Assembly: GCA_014379595.1 (NCBI GenBank)
Contig: JACMLM010000045.1
Span: 1-37,267, forward strand
Length of the DNA: 37,267 nucleotides
DNA from: Anaerolineales bacterium
GTDB lineage: Bacteria > Chloroflexota > Anaerolineae > Anaerolineales > Villigracilaceae
Direction of reading: 5' to 3'
The position numbers were made by a program, and so were the translations under genes. The notes under the pieces were generated by a model that saw only the letters and a program-made list of their open reading frames with translations, was not told the origin of the DNA and did not search any database. Each line of letters starts with the position of its first letter. Position 1 is the stretch's first letter. Positions 1 through 10,452 of the stretch are shown in pieces.

Positions 1-879
1 GAGTAATTCTGCGATCAACCCCAGCAAAATAGATTGAAAACCAAGAATGAAAAACATTGCGCTTATTTGTAACAGGGGTGAATTGGCTATACCGACTAAA
101 AAGAAAATACGCCGTGTTAAAAGGTAAGACATAATGGCGGCACTGATCACCATCAGAAGTCCACCTGCACCGCCAAAGAGATAGATAGGCTTCGAGGCGT
201 AAGAGACGAGAAATTTTACTGTAAACAGATCAAGGACAACTTTTACAGTTCGTTCCAAACCGTATTTGGTTTTTCCAAATTTACGAGGATGATGGCGAAC
301 AACCACCTCGGTAATATTTGCGCCGACGGAATTGGCAAAGACCGGAATAAAGCGATGCATCTCGCCATATAAACGAAATCCCTCAAGCACATCGCGGCGA
401 TAGACTTTGAGCGTGCAGCCATAATCATGTAAATGTACACCGGTTACACGTGAGATAAGCTTGTTTGCAAGCATGGAAGGAAAGTTACGAGTAAAGGCAT
501 TATCTTTTCGATTTTTCCGCCAACCACTGACAAGGTCATACCCTTCATCAAGTTTAGCGAGCATCATTGGGATATCGGCAGGATCATTCTGCATATCAGC
601 GTCAAGCAAAACAATGATCTCGCCCTGAGAATAATCCAATCCAGCGGCAATCGCTGCGGTCTGACCAAAGTTTCGTCTGAATGAGATTACGCGAATATGC
701 TGCTTATCTTTTTCTGCATACTCTTTAAGGACATCTAAACTTCTATCGCTACTGCCGTCATCAACCAACACCATTTCCCAGGTTTGGTTAATGGTGTTCA
801 TAGTTGTATAGATTGCGTCAAATAAAACAGGTAAAGTATCCTGTTCGTTATAGAGGGGAATAATAAGTGAGATGTTCAT
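1..879 (-). CDS. Polyprenyl-phosphate glycosyltransferase, GT2 family (3' end cut by window)
   Basis: The frame is open from the ATG at 879 to the window edge (293 codons, no stop). The N-terminal part is a GT-A domain. It begins MNISLIIPLYNEQ, carries VLVDDGSSD at about residues 37-45 and the metal-binding LLDADMQND at about 91-99, and has a FGQTAAIAAG segment between them. From about residue 230 two hydrophobic spans follow. This is the layout of DPM1/GtrB/ArnC-type enzymes, which move a sugar from a nucleotide donor onto undecaprenyl (or dolichyl) phosphate at the inner membrane face. Its ATG overlaps the stop of the upstream GT-C gene as ATGA, implying translational coupling. That partner needs a lipid-linked sugar donor, so the pair makes functional sense. 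The sugar is unknown and the C-terminus lies outside the window. Confidence 0.88.
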   Translation of the reverse strand, partial: MNISLIIPLYNEQDTLPVLFDAIYTTMNTINQTWEMVLVDDGSSDRSLDVLKEYAEKDKQHIRVISFRRNFGQTAAIAAGLDYSQGEIIVLLDADMQNDPADIPMMLAKLDEGYDLVSGWRKNRKDNAFTRNFPSMLANKLISRVTGVHLHDYGCTLKVYRRDVLEGFRLYGEMHRFIPVFANSVGANITEVVVRHHPRKFGKTKYGLERTVKVVLDLFTVKFLVSYASKPIYLFGGAGGLLMVISAAIMSYLLTRRIFFLVGIANSPLLQISAMFFILGFQSILLGLIAELL

Positions 880-2771
880 GGTAGTCTGTGAAATATCCTT
901 AATTCAGCTCCTTCATTGCAAGTGGGAGCTGTGGGTGGTTTTTGGTATTCTTCAAATTCCTGCGGATTTAAATAGTCTTTCCAGCTTGAATAACGTTTGG
1001 CTTCAATAATGAAGATATCGGCGCTATCTCTCCACTCAGTGAGCAATACACTATTCCAGTATCCAAAGCGGAAGAGGGTATCGGGGTCTCCTCCAGTTCT
1101 ATAAGCATAGCCATCATTGATCTGTGGAGGAAAAATACGTACGTGCGGGACGTATACCATGGGTGTAAACGATAACCCGCCATCCCAATATACCAGACTA
1201 TCCGGAGGGATGACGCGTGCAAGATGAGCTCCAAGCTGCTCATTTGCAGCAAGCAGATCTTCATTGCAATGTATATGACTTCCGCCTAAATTAATTAACG
1301 GGGAAAGCAATAATCCAATTACAAGATATAAGTTAAGCACTATAAAGCCGTAACCAGTCTGTGTTTGATTAATTCTTATACGGCGCCATATAAAAAATGA
1401 GACAAGCAATATTCCAACTCCAACCATTAGGCCAATTGCCGAGCTAATATATCTCTTAGTAACTGGCAAGGGAAAGCCAAATTTATTTCTTATCAAATCA
1501 ACAAGAGTGGTTGTGCCCGGTAAAAATCCGCCGTCGCGCATTCGTGGGACAGGCATATCAAGAATCGAACGTCCAATGTTTTCAAACAATGAAAAACCGA
1601 TCCCTGTAGAAAGAATAAGGACAAGCAGGATGGCAAGAATTGAAATGATCCGCGATGGCTTGCTTTGCCATGACACAGATAAAGCAATAACTAGCAAAAG
1701 AATTCCCAGCGGATCAAAAAAAGCAAGGTAGTTGGCAAAACAATATACACAGCTATAACTTTCATACTGACTTGCCAGAGCTGCCCATCCATGCATGATG
1801 AATAAAATAAAATATAACAGGGCAAGAAAAACACTTGCTCGCATGGCAGGCAGAGTCTCCTGCGTAGAAGCAGATTTCCAATCTCGCGGGTGCGACCAAA
1901 GGATGAGAGCAAAAACACTTCCAAGTATGGGGATGAAGTGATAGCGAACCCCTTGAAAAAAAGCAATCGTTCGATTCCAAATATCGATGGATGGATCCCA
2001 AATGGGAATCGCATCCTTAGGTAATCGAAACGGATCAAGAAACGGAGTGAGGCTTTCAGGAAGCCACGGCGCCCAGATCGTTAAAATATTCGGCCAGTAA
2101 TAAATATGAACTGCCAGAAAAACTACAGCACTTGTGCCAAAGGATAACAAAGCTTTTTTAAGGCCATGTTGCCAGAATACATAAAGAATCAACAACGGTA
2201 AAACTGGCGCCATATTCTGCCTGGTAAGCACGGCAAGCGCAGCAAGTATTGAGCCAAGGATGATCTGCCACAATGGACGATTCTCCCCAAGCACACAAAC
2301 ACACATCCACGTCAGCAGGAATGCAATGATCACTTCTGAAACTGCAACTGAATGTATTCTGATAATAATCGGGCTAAGTGCAAACACCCATACAGTGCCC
2401 GCGGCGATCCATTTCCCAGCCCAACGCCGAGCTAGTATCCAAACACCCAAGACAGTAAGCAAACCAAGAAAAATGGAAAAAAAACGGCCTGTTCTCAAAC
2501 CAGGACCAAACAAAAATTGAGCAAGACCTGGAATTAAAAATGCAAAAGGTGCTTTGTTTGTCAGAGGCCCATAAGGCTCAAACGGCTCATATACCCCACG
2601 TAAATACAAGATGCCTTTTAATAAATATGAACCTTCATCCAAACTGGTGACAGTGGTGTAGGCATAGATCACAGCTTGAATTAAATAAAGAAGCGCTCCA
2701 AGGACAGCCAGTAAAACTGGAGTCCATGAAGGCCACTCTATTTTTCTTAAAAATTCTATTCTTTTCACCAT
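876..2771 (-). CDS. GT-C membrane glycosyltransferase (GT39/ArnT-like), 631 aa
   Basis: A large multi-spanning membrane protein with about a dozen hydrophobic segments. After the first membrane span comes TSLDEGSYLLKG, with D45 and E46 in the place of the catalytic acid of the GT-C/PMT superfamily, then a GPLTNKAPF loop near residue 65. Such enzymes use a polyprenyl-phosphate sugar on the outer membrane face to glycosylate lipids, proteins or polysaccharide. The C-terminal part after about residue 500 is a soluble periplasmic-type domain. It lies 22 bp downstream of gmd and overlaps the GT2 gene by 4 bp, so it belongs to one operon and probably uses the GT2 product. The acceptor cannot be read from sequence. 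Confidence 0.8.
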   Translation of the reverse strand: MVKRIEFLRKIEWPSWTPVLLAVLGALLYLIQAVIYAYTTVTSLDEGSYLLKGILYLRGVYEPFEPYGPLTNKAPFAFLIPGLAQFLFGPGLRTGRFFSIFLGLLTVLGVWILARRWAGKWIAAGTVWVFALSPIIIRIHSVAVSEVIIAFLLTWMCVCVLGENRPLWQIILGSILAALAVLTRQNMAPVLPLLILYVFWQHGLKKALLSFGTSAVVFLAVHIYYWPNILTIWAPWLPESLTPFLDPFRLPKDAIPIWDPSIDIWNRTIAFFQGVRYHFIPILGSVFALILWSHPRDWKSASTQETLPAMRASVFLALLYFILFIMHGWAALASQYESYSCVYCFANYLAFFDPLGILLLVIALSVSWQSKPSRIISILAILLVLILSTGIGFSLFENIGRSILDMPVPRMRDGGFLPGTTTLVDLIRNKFGFPLPVTKRYISSAIGLMVGVGILLVSFFIWRRIRINQTQTGYGFIVLNLYLVIGLLLSPLINLGGSHIHCNEDLLAANEQLGAHLARVIPPDSLVYWDGGLSFTPMVYVPHVRIFPPQINDGYAYRTGGDPDTLFRFGYWNSVLLTEWRDSADIFIIEAKRYSSWKDYLNPQEFEEYQKPPTAPTCNEGAELRIFHRLP

Positions 2772-2793
2772 AAACCTGACGTGATGAAAAATT

Positions 2794-3762
<969 letters not shown>

Positions 3763-3793
3763 TTAACTCCTTAGTCAAAATTCAGTCGCTGAA

Positions 3794-5404
3794 TTATACA
3801 CTACGTTTTCGATCACGCCACAATCCCCAAATGAAAATCAAAGCCCATAAGCCAAGAATGATGACCACCATGTGAGCAAACGGCAACTGTGTTCCAAAAT
3901 GAATATAGCGATTCGCATACCATTGACCGAATAATATCAGGAAGATAACTTCCATCAATATCACGCGCAATAACCACGCATTTTTTGTTTCCTGCCACCA
4001 AACCAAAACATTGCCAGCAAGGATAGCCTGCCATAAAAACAATATTGATCGATAACGTGGATTATCCCATTGATCGCCTCCCCCACGCAAAGCAGTGAAT
4101 AGAATCCATCCCCACACGATAAAGCTTAACCAGATTAGCAGCCTGCGATTCTTTTCGAGACCCGAGCCTGTTGCGGTTACGAAAGATACGATCAGCACTG
4201 GAAGTATCGCATACCAACCCAATGCCCGTAAGATTCCTATAATCTGCCAGATGACTTGTGTGGGCGAAAAGATCGCAGCAGGCAAAACAGGCTGTAGAAT
4301 CCCATAGATCATCACGAACGGTAACTGCATCCATTCTGGCATTTCATCAAAAAGTTTTTGTACCCAACCTGACTCTGCCTCGACTTTATAAACATTCAAT
4401 TTTAAAGACTCGCGAATAAAACCAGTGATCACACCAATCGGACCGCCGCCACCCAAATTGCCTTGTCGATCTACAGCAGATGACAAGATGAATAAACCAA
4501 CCATAAACACACAGGCGGCAATTGCAACCATCCGCCATGAAATACGACCGCGTTCACCTGTGAAATAGACCCAACCTACTAAGATAATTAAGGTCACCAA
4601 CGCTACGCTGGGTGAAACCAGTAACATACCGGTAATACCAAGGCTAACCCAAATCCACGAATTTCGAGTATGTGTATTCTGCCAGCTAACAAATCCCCAC
4701 AACACAAAGGCACTGAACAACCATAGATAAGGTTCACGCATGGCAGACCCGCCCAGTAAAATGCTTTCGGGGTAAAGCGCATAGATCCACCCTGAAACAA
4801 TTGCGACTTTCTCCCCCCACTGTTGACCCACCGCCTTAAACAAAAATGGTACTGCCAATGCAGACATAAATGCCGACATCAATACCAATATCAATGGACG
4901 ATGCGCATCGGGCGATACATAACGATATATAAACGCGCTGAATGCCAGTAAGCCGCCATATTGATCAGAAGCAAATTTTTGATTGAAAGCATCCAAAACA
5001 GGTTGCTCAGAATTCGCCAGATCCCACGCCTGACCATCACGACGATATGCATCTGTATAGGTAAAGCCTGCACTTTGTTCCTCATCTTCCACATAACCAT
5101 AGACAGGTAATGCAAGATATGTGATTACGCCACCGGCAAAACGTAAAGCGAACGCGAGCGCAACCATCCATATCAAGGTCTTCGCGCTGAGCGGAGTGAA
5201 ACTCGTGCTCGTCGAGTTGAACGAAGTCGAAGCGCCAGCCCATCTCGTGGACAAAGTCAGCAGGGAGATACAAAGAAGAAAGAGGAAAGAGAATCCCAGC
5301 CAGCCAATTAGCCAATTGCCAGGCTGTAGAGATGATAAAACTGCTCCCAAACCAAGGGAGAGAGGCAAAATCCAAATGAAATCACGTTGACTTAAGTTCT
5401 TCAT
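3794..5404 (-). CDS. GT-C type membrane glycosyltransferase (GT39-like), 536 aa
   Basis: Polytopic membrane protein with about 12 hydrophobic spans. The first external loop contains VEDEEQSAGFTYTDAY and RRDGQAWDLA, acidic motifs like those of GT-C glycosyltransferases. YPESILLGGSAMREPYLW at about residues 210-230 resembles the family-39 PMT-2 region. It is the first gene of the operon that continues with gmd. Upstream of the ATG is only a weak purine run (GTGGGGAT). Residues about 57-74 (RWAGASTSFNSTSTSFTPLSA) are unusual: low-complexity Ser/Thr encoded by a palindromic repeat at 5184-5235 that is read through in frame. An O-antigen polymerase (Wzy-like) role is possible but less supported. 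Confidence 0.68.
   Translation of the reverse strand: MKNLSQRDFIWILPLSLGLGAVLSSLQPGNWLIGWLGFSFLFLLCISLLTLSTRWAGASTSFNSTSTSFTPLSAKTLIWMVALAFALRFAGGVITYLALPVYGYVEDEEQSAGFTYTDAYRRDGQAWDLANSEQPVLDAFNQKFASDQYGGLLAFSAFIYRYVSPDAHRPLILVLMSAFMSALAVPFLFKAVGQQWGEKVAIVSGWIYALYPESILLGGSAMREPYLWLFSAFVLWGFVSWQNTHTRNSWIWVSLGITGMLLVSPSVALVTLIILVGWVYFTGERGRISWRMVAIAACVFMVGLFILSSAVDRQGNLGGGGPIGVITGFIRESLKLNVYKVEAESGWVQKLFDEMPEWMQLPFVMIYGILQPVLPAAIFSPTQVIWQIIGILRALGWYAILPVLIVSFVTATGSGLEKNRRLLIWLSFIVWGWILFTALRGGGDQWDNPRYRSILFLWQAILAGNVLVWWQETKNAWLLRVILMEVIFLILFGQWYANRYIHFGTQLPFAHMVVIILGLWALIFIWGLWRDRKRSV
5184..5235. repeat. Palindromic repeat of the GAGCGGAG...GAAGTCGAAG family inside a reading frame
   Basis: The segment starts GCGCTGAGCGGAGTG and ends GAAGTCGAAGCGC, with complementary ends (GCGCT/AGCGC) and an inner CTCG/CGAG pair. 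The same core words occur at 17709-17848 and 25984-26036, both intergenic. Here the element lies inside the 3794-5404 gene and keeps the frame, encoding a Ser/Thr-rich insert. Confidence 0.7.
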
Positions 5405-5446
5405 ATCCCCACTTTTACCACGAAGTGATGAGGAGTGTAGGGCATA

Positions 5447-6871
5447 TTGGCAATGGCAGCATCAGGGATTGTGGATATAATTCTGTATATGACAAGCAAC
5501 GAAACAATAATTGTGGGATTATTTTTTTTGGTAATAGTATTTTCTATATTCAGAACTCATTTTATTATTTTGCTCAATCTTTTGGGGAAGTTTGAATTTG
5601 GCCGCACGAAAACTCTTCAATATATAGACCAAGATATAGAGCCTAAATTATCAAATGTGGACGAAGATATCAAGCCCGAATTACCAATTCTATCTTGGAT
5701 CACTTTAACTGGAGAAAAGTTTGCAGTTCGCATTTTCATTTTTGTAATTCTCTCGACTTTAATCTATATTGCATTCACATCTTTTTCAAGAGTTTTCATT
5801 CAAGTTGGCAATACTCAATTTTCAGCGGGGAATGATAAATTTGGATCAGCCAGTTATACGTTAGCACTAGAATTAAATCGCGACCTTAAAAAATCTATTA
5901 ATCAGTGTTCTGCTAATATAACTCAGGGCCAATATGGACTGGCAATTAGCTATTGTAGCGAGGCGATTGAGATTGATAGCAATTATGCATATGCCTACTT
6001 CCTGCGCGGTAATGCCTATTTGAATTTAAAACAATACGAACAAGCCATTGCCGATTTCACCAAAGATTTAGAGCTTATCCCAATCGCCACGCGTTCTTAT
6101 ATCAATCGTGGTGGCGCTTATATGCAACAGGGAAAATACGATTTGGCAATTGCCGAATTCACCAAATCTCTTGATATTAATCCAAAAGAAAAGCAAGCCT
6201 ATCTCAATCGAGGTCTTTCTTATTATTGGCAAGGTAAAAGTAATTTAGCCATAGCTGATTGCAACAAAGCCCTTGATTTTGACAAACAATATTGGAACGC
6301 ATATTTTTGTTTAGGAATGACATTTGGTGGTCAGGAGGAATACGACTTGGCAATAGAAAATTTCAACAGAGCAATTGAACTCGCCCCAACTGCACAGGAA
6401 GTATATTTGATGCGCGGTTCAATTTATGACAGACAAGGAAAAAAAGATTTGGCTATTAACGATTTTACGAAAGCTATTGAAATTGACCAAAATTACAGCA
6501 GTGCATATTTCTCTCGCGGCGCTATTTATGCTGCACAAAAAAAATACGATTTAGCTATATCTGATTTCAACAAAGCTATAGTGATTGACCCGAATTGTGT
6601 GGACAACTATATTTGGCGCGGAAATACATTTGCTGACATCAAAAAATTTACTGAGGCAATTGCTGACTATCAAAGAGCCATTACAGTAAATAACAACTCA
6701 AAACCGAATTCCTATGTATACTGTGTGCAAGGTGTCACCTATACTAAAATGGGAGATTTTGAATCAGCTATTGCTTCTCTTGAACAAGGCGTAAAATTAG
6801 ATGTTACAAGTGAAAATGGCTGGTGTAAATCGGCCCTTGAAAATGCTCAGCAAGGAATACCAACTCCTTAA
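5447..6871 (+). CDS. Membrane-anchored tetratricopeptide-repeat protein, 474 aa
   Basis: Two hydrophobic spans (about residues 21-45 and 89-115) are followed by a tandem TPR domain from about residue 145 to the end. Roughly nine units of about 34 residues carry the pattern Y-x-x-A-I-x-D-(F/Y)-x-x-A-I-x-(I/L)-(D/N)-P, for example KKYDLAISDFNKAIVIDPN. TPR arrays bind other proteins; no enzymatic domain is visible. The start is uncertain: TTG at 5447 has AGGAG 11 bases upstream, ATG at 5453 is farther from it, and ATG at 5489 would still leave the first membrane span. It is transcribed divergently from the GT-C gene. The DNA is visibly richer in A and T than the flanking genes, which may mean more recent acquisition. 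Confidence 0.75.
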   Translation: MAMAASGIVDIILYMTSNETIIVGLFFLVIVFSIFRTHFIILLNLLGKFEFGRTKTLQYIDQDIEPKLSNVDEDIKPELPILSWITLTGEKFAVRIFIFVILSTLIYIAFTSFSRVFIQVGNTQFSAGNDKFGSASYTLALELNRDLKKSINQCSANITQGQYGLAISYCSEAIEIDSNYAYAYFLRGNAYLNLKQYEQAIADFTKDLELIPIATRSYINRGGAYMQQGKYDLAIAEFTKSLDINPKEKQAYLNRGLSYYWQGKSNLAIADCNKALDFDKQYWNAYFCLGMTFGGQEEYDLAIENFNRAIELAPTAQEVYLMRGSIYDRQGKKDLAINDFTKAIEIDQNYSSAYFSRGAIYAAQKKYDLAISDFNKAIVIDPNCVDNYIWRGNTFADIKKFTEAIADYQRAITVNNNSKPNSYVYCVQGVTYTKMGDFESAIASLEQGVKLDVTSENGWCKSALENAQQGIPTP

Positions 6872-6893
6872 AATCGCTCCCTAATACCAGCCA

Positions 6894-8063
6894 TTAGCCA
6901 AACAAAGATTTCTCCGCAATCTTAAACTCTTCCATCACCATCTCCTCCCTCTTCACCCAACTAAACTGTTCAACATCTTTTCGCGCTTGATTCCCTAACT
7001 TCATACGCAAAGATTCATTTGCTAGTAATTTCTCAAGCTCTAACCTCCAACTCTCTACTCTCTGTTCTCTATTCTCTGCACTTACTTCCACAAAAACCGC
7101 ATTCCCCTCATTCAACACTTCACGGATCGAAGGCAAGTCTGCTGAAACAATTGCGCGCCCCGATGCCATGTATTCAAACATCTTCATTGGGTTGATGACC
7201 TCGGCAATGTCCTGTCCACTGCTGGCAGAGATCGAGCGGCTGTACGGCATCAAAAGAATATCGGATGCAGCTTGATAGAGCGGGATACTTTCATGCTTCA
7301 CAAAACCCGTCATCGTCACGTTCGTCATTTTCGCTTCGGTCAACTTGCCGCGCCAAAAATCCACCAGCTCAGGCGTGCCGCCCACCCACAAAAAATTGAC
7401 CTGCGGCATTTGCTTTGCAAGTTCAAATAATAAATCCGCACCGCGGCCAGGATATATATGACCTGTGAATCCAACTGTGAGTCCATCGGGCAGATTCAAT
7501 TGATGCCTTGCTTCAGATGGATTCGGCAGCCCATCATATTTCTCCAACTCGACTCCATTCGGCGCGACGATCACCGAATCATTCTTAAACTGAATCCTGG
7601 TTGAGCGTTCTAAAGCATTTCTCAATGCGGATGTTGTGACCGTCATCAACTTTCGTTCGCGTGCTTTCCAAAATTGACGCAGCCACCATGCACCCATTAC
7701 TCCAGATACATCCGCGTGCATTTCAAGCACAACAGGATAGCCTGCCCATAATCCCATTACAGCAGATTGTGGAAGCCATGTGTAGATTAAGTCCGCGCCA
7801 AATCTTTTCGCGGCACGCTGGGCATGGAAGATAAAGTCAAAGCGTTTGAGATGCCTTTGGGACGGAAGCAGTTCCAAATTAGGCGTGATGCGTAATCCGT
7901 AATGCGTGAGGAGTGATTGATAATTGGTAATTTCTGTTTCTTTTGGAGCAAACATCTTCACATCATGATTCAATTGCATTAAAGCCTGACCAACTTTCAT
8001 TGCTTGAATCGAGTTTGCAGTTAAAGATGGAATACGAGAATTGGTAATCAACGCAATCTTCAT
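6894..8063 (-). CDS. GT4-family glycosyltransferase, 389 aa
   Basis: A GT-B fold retaining glycosyltransferase. The N-terminal acceptor domain begins MKIALITNSRIPSLTANSIQ and the C-terminal donor domain has VGFTGHIYPGRGADLL (about 195-210), then PMKMFEYMASGRAIVSADLPSIREVL, the usual nucleotide-sugar binding E-x7-E region. It lies one base downstream of the flippase gene, so the two are probably cotranscribed and assemble and export a lipid-linked oligosaccharide. Two low-complexity stretches, SLLTHYGLRITP (about 50-61) and ENREQRVESW (about 328-337), are encoded by word-repeat DNA (7884-7914 and 7051-7079) and look like in-frame insertions. Donor and acceptor are unknown. Confidence 0.83.
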   Translation of the reverse strand: MKIALITNSRIPSLTANSIQAMKVGQALMQLNHDVKMFAPKETEITNYQSLLTHYGLRITPNLELLPSQRHLKRFDFIFHAQRAAKRFGADLIYTWLPQSAVMGLWAGYPVVLEMHADVSGVMGAWWLRQFWKARERKLMTVTTSALRNALERSTRIQFKNDSVIVAPNGVELEKYDGLPNPSEARHQLNLPDGLTVGFTGHIYPGRGADLLFELAKQMPQVNFLWVGGTPELVDFWRGKLTEAKMTNVTMTGFVKHESIPLYQAASDILLMPYSRSISASSGQDIAEVINPMKMFEYMASGRAIVSADLPSIREVLNEGNAVFVEVSAENREQRVESWRLELEKLLANESLRMKLGNQARKDVEQFSWVKREEMVMEEFKIAEKSLFG

Positions 8064-8064
8064 A

Positions 8065-9393
8065 CTACTGTTCTCTGCTCTCTATGCTCTTAATTTCTTT
8101 CAGCCCACGAAGGACCATCACGCCAACTGAAGCGATGTAATAATAGGAAAGTAAAGCACCTGCAGCCACAATGCCGTATTTTGGAACCAGCCAAAACGCC
8201 AAGCCAACTTTGATAAGCCCAACAGTTAATGTGACCCAAATTGGAAAATCAGGCAGTCCAAGCGAAAGCAGCAGCGGACGATTCCAAAAAAGTGTGTAAT
8301 TGAAAACGAGGCCAATAGTCAATGCGACGAGCGCTGGATACGCGGGAATATATTCTTCGCCAGAATAAATTTGAATGACCCAACGTCCAAACAACACAAG
8401 GCCAAGTCCAAGCGCGAGATTATATGTAAAAGAAAGCGTTGTGATCTTTCGCAGAAAATCTTTTAAGCGCGGCCAAGCTCTTTCAACAACAAGACGATTT
8501 ATTTCAGGAAAAGTAGTTGCGATGAGAGGATCAGCAGGAATGGCAAGGAATCCAACAATAATATAGGCCACACGATAGAGTCCGACTGCCTCAGTTGAGA
8601 GAAAGAATGCAATCCAAAGAAGTTCGCTCTCACGAAAGATCTTAATAATGGTTGCGCTGATATTTGAACTGACTGCAAAACGAATCATTTCACGTGAAGA
8701 TTTTACTGTTGGAAGCGGCACTCTCCACCAGTCACCACCAAGAACGCGACGCAATTGAACCTGCGCAGCGAAAAACATGCCAAGCCCAAAAATGATCTTA
8801 CCAAGCAGATACGCGCCGAGGATGACAGGCAAAGCCCCCTTTAATAAAAAAGCACTAACTATGATCAACGCGGTGACAATGCTTTGAATAAGATTGATCG
8901 TGCCTTGCAATTTAATTTTATGAGTCACCTGCAAAATGCCTGTGGAAGTTTCTGTATTGAAATTGGCGAGCAAGCCAACTGCGAATACCGTGAACATCCA
9001 CGCGGAGTCTGGGCTTTCGGTGAGATAATGTTCAGCCAAACCCGCCGTAAGCGCAACTATAAGAAAAGCAAGCAATGAAACCGCTGCTTCTGTTAAACCT
9101 GCAGCCTTCATAATTGCAGATGCTTTGTTGTTTTCACCTTTTCCGAGATACTCACCCCCATAACGTACAACCAACTCACTCATCCGAAATGAGAAAATAC
9201 TATTTATTACAGCTGCATACACCATCACCACACCCAATAAGCCAAAGCCTTCCAACCCAAGCAAACGCGCGGCTAGTGACCCTTGAATAACACTCAGCCC
9301 GAGGCTAATGGTATTCGTGCTGAATAATGCTCCGCTGGAACGGAGCACTTTGGAAAGCAAGGGATCGTCTTTAAATTTTGAGAGAAGCGACAT
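8065..9393 (-). CDS. Oligosaccharide flippase, Wzx/MATE-like, 442 aa
   Basis: Polytopic protein with about 12-14 hydrophobic helices, of the polysaccharide-synthesis/MurJ-like exporter superfamily. The N-terminus (SSGALFSTNTISLGLSVIQG, then ARLLGLEGFGLLGVVMVY) matches the first two helices of Wzx proteins. The role would be to turn undecaprenyl-pyrophosphate-linked glycans across the inner membrane. The C-terminal end (LKEIKSIESREQ) is made of the same AGAGAACAG-type word repeat found inside the next gene. There is no clear Shine-Dalgarno; TATAAT lies 7 bases before the ATG (9401-9406), suggesting a leaderless mRNA from its own promoter, separated from the epimerase gene by a hairpin. Confidence 0.82.
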   Translation of the reverse strand: MSLLSKFKDDPLLSKVLRSSGALFSTNTISLGLSVIQGSLAARLLGLEGFGLLGVVMVYAAVINSIFSFRMSELVVRYGGEYLGKGENNKASAIMKAAGLTEAAVSLLAFLIVALTAGLAEHYLTESPDSAWMFTVFAVGLLANFNTETSTGILQVTHKIKLQGTINLIQSIVTALIIVSAFLLKGALPVILGAYLLGKIIFGLGMFFAAQVQLRRVLGGDWWRVPLPTVKSSREMIRFAVSSNISATIIKIFRESELLWIAFFLSTEAVGLYRVAYIIVGFLAIPADPLIATTFPEINRLVVERAWPRLKDFLRKITTLSFTYNLALGLGLVLFGRWVIQIYSGEEYIPAYPALVALTIGLVFNYTLFWNRPLLLSLGLPDFPIWVTLTVGLIKVGLAFWLVPKYGIVAAGALLSYYYIASVGVMVLRGLKEIKSIESREQ

Positions 9394-9400
9394 GGATAAA

Positions 9401-9406
9401 ATTATA
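9401..9406 (-). promoter_or_regulatory. Candidate -10 box for a leaderless flippase mRNA
   Basis: TATAAT on the minus strand, with 7 bases between it and the flippase ATG. No convincing -35 was found. Confidence 0.45.
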
Positions 9407-9419
9407 AACGTTTATGAAA

Positions 9420-9468
9420 AGACCTCGGAGTTCTTGCGAAGCCCCTGTGGGTGAGAACTCCGAGGTCT
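9420..9468 (-). terminator. Perfect 15-bp inverted repeat, likely terminator after the epimerase gene
   Basis: The arms AGACCTCGGAGTTCT (9420-9434) and AGAACTCCGAGGTCT (9454-9468) are perfectly complementary around a 19-base loop. They begin six bases after the epimerase stop and are followed on the minus strand by TTTTCATAAA. A second copy with one compensated base pair is at 36066-36098. Confidence 0.7.
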
Positions 9469-9474
9469 GCATTG

Positions 9475-10446
9475 TTACGGCATCAAAATATCTTTCGCCC
9501 ACTCACGTTCTGCATAATACCAGTCGATCAGATTCTTGATCCCCTCAGCCAAATTCACCTGCGGATCCCAACCCAGCACCTCGCGGGCTTTGGTCACATT
9601 GGCTTGATTCATGAACATATCTGCAAGATTGGGCGGACCGTATTGAACGTTAGCTTTTTTCCCTGTCAACTCTTCAACCAATTCAACAAGACCATTGATA
9701 GTAATCACTTCATGGCCGCCCAGATTAATGACTTCGTATCCCACAGGCTTCAACGCAGCAATCGTGCCGCGAGCTATATCATCTACATAAGTAAAGCCGC
9801 GCGATTGTTTTCCATCCCCATTGATTCGAATCGGCTCACCTTCAATAATCCATTTTACGAAACGAAAAATGGCAAGATCGGGGCGGCCCGCAGGACCATA
9901 CACCGTGAAATAGCGGACAATAGTCACATCAATATCATAAAGATGATGATAAGAATGCGCCATTACCTCGGCACCTTTTTTGCTGGCGGCATAAGGCTGC
10001 ATTGGCTCGCTGCTTGATGCAGTTTCAGGCGTGGGGTATTCAGGATTCTCTCCATAAATACTGGATGTGGACGCGAGGATAAATTTTTTACACCCAAATT
10101 GACGACACACTTCGAGCATGTTCAATGTTCCAGTGGTATTTGACTCAAGAAACGCCCAGGGGTTTTCCACGCTGTAACGAACCCCGGCGCGTGCGGCTAG
10201 ATTAATCACGCCATCAAATTTTTCATTCTTGAACAAGTCGATCACAGATTTGTCTGAAATATCGTGCCTGTGAAAAGTAAATCCTTTTAACTCTTGAAGT
10301 TTCTTTAAACGATAATCCTTAATGCGAGGGTCATACGCATCGTTGATATTATCAATACCAACAACCGTATGTCCCTGCTCGATCAGCATTTGGGTGGTTC
10401 GTGAACCAATAAATCCAGCAGCGCCTGTTACTAAATAATTTGACAT
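9475..10446 (-). CDS. NAD-dependent nucleotide-sugar epimerase (UDP-glucuronate 4-epimerase-like), 323 aa
   Basis: Extended short-chain dehydrogenase. The NAD loop is VTGAAGFIGSRTTQML (about 5-20). AARAGVRYSVENPWAF (about 83-98) is characteristic of UDP-glucuronate/UDP-galacturonate 4-epimerases. The catalytic Tyr/Lys are in YAASKKGAE (about 152-160) with ASTSSIYGE upstream. It lies 6 bp downstream of a UDP-sugar dehydrogenase that makes a uronic acid, so the likely job is C4 inversion of that product. UDP-glucose 4-epimerase is the main alternative. A perfect hairpin follows the stop. The N-terminus starts MSNYLVTG with no upstream extension. Confidence 0.85.
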   Translation of the reverse strand: MSNYLVTGAAGFIGSRTTQMLIEQGHTVVGIDNINDAYDPRIKDYRLKKLQELKGFTFHRHDISDKSVIDLFKNEKFDGVINLAARAGVRYSVENPWAFLESNTTGTLNMLEVCRQFGCKKFILASTSSIYGENPEYPTPETASSSEPMQPYAASKKGAEVMAHSYHHLYDIDVTIVRYFTVYGPAGRPDLAIFRFVKWIIEGEPIRINGDGKQSRGFTYVDDIARGTIAALKPVGYEVINLGGHEVITINGLVELVEELTGKKANVQYGPPNLADMFMNQANVTKAREVLGWDPQVNLAEGIKNLIDWYYAEREWAKDILMP

Positions 10447-10452
10447 GGTAAT

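Noticed and set aside
9451-10017. 188-aa plus-strand frame opposite the epimerase gene
   Set aside because: It is antisense to a well-supported epimerase with all catalytic motifs, and its product has no domain-like pattern.
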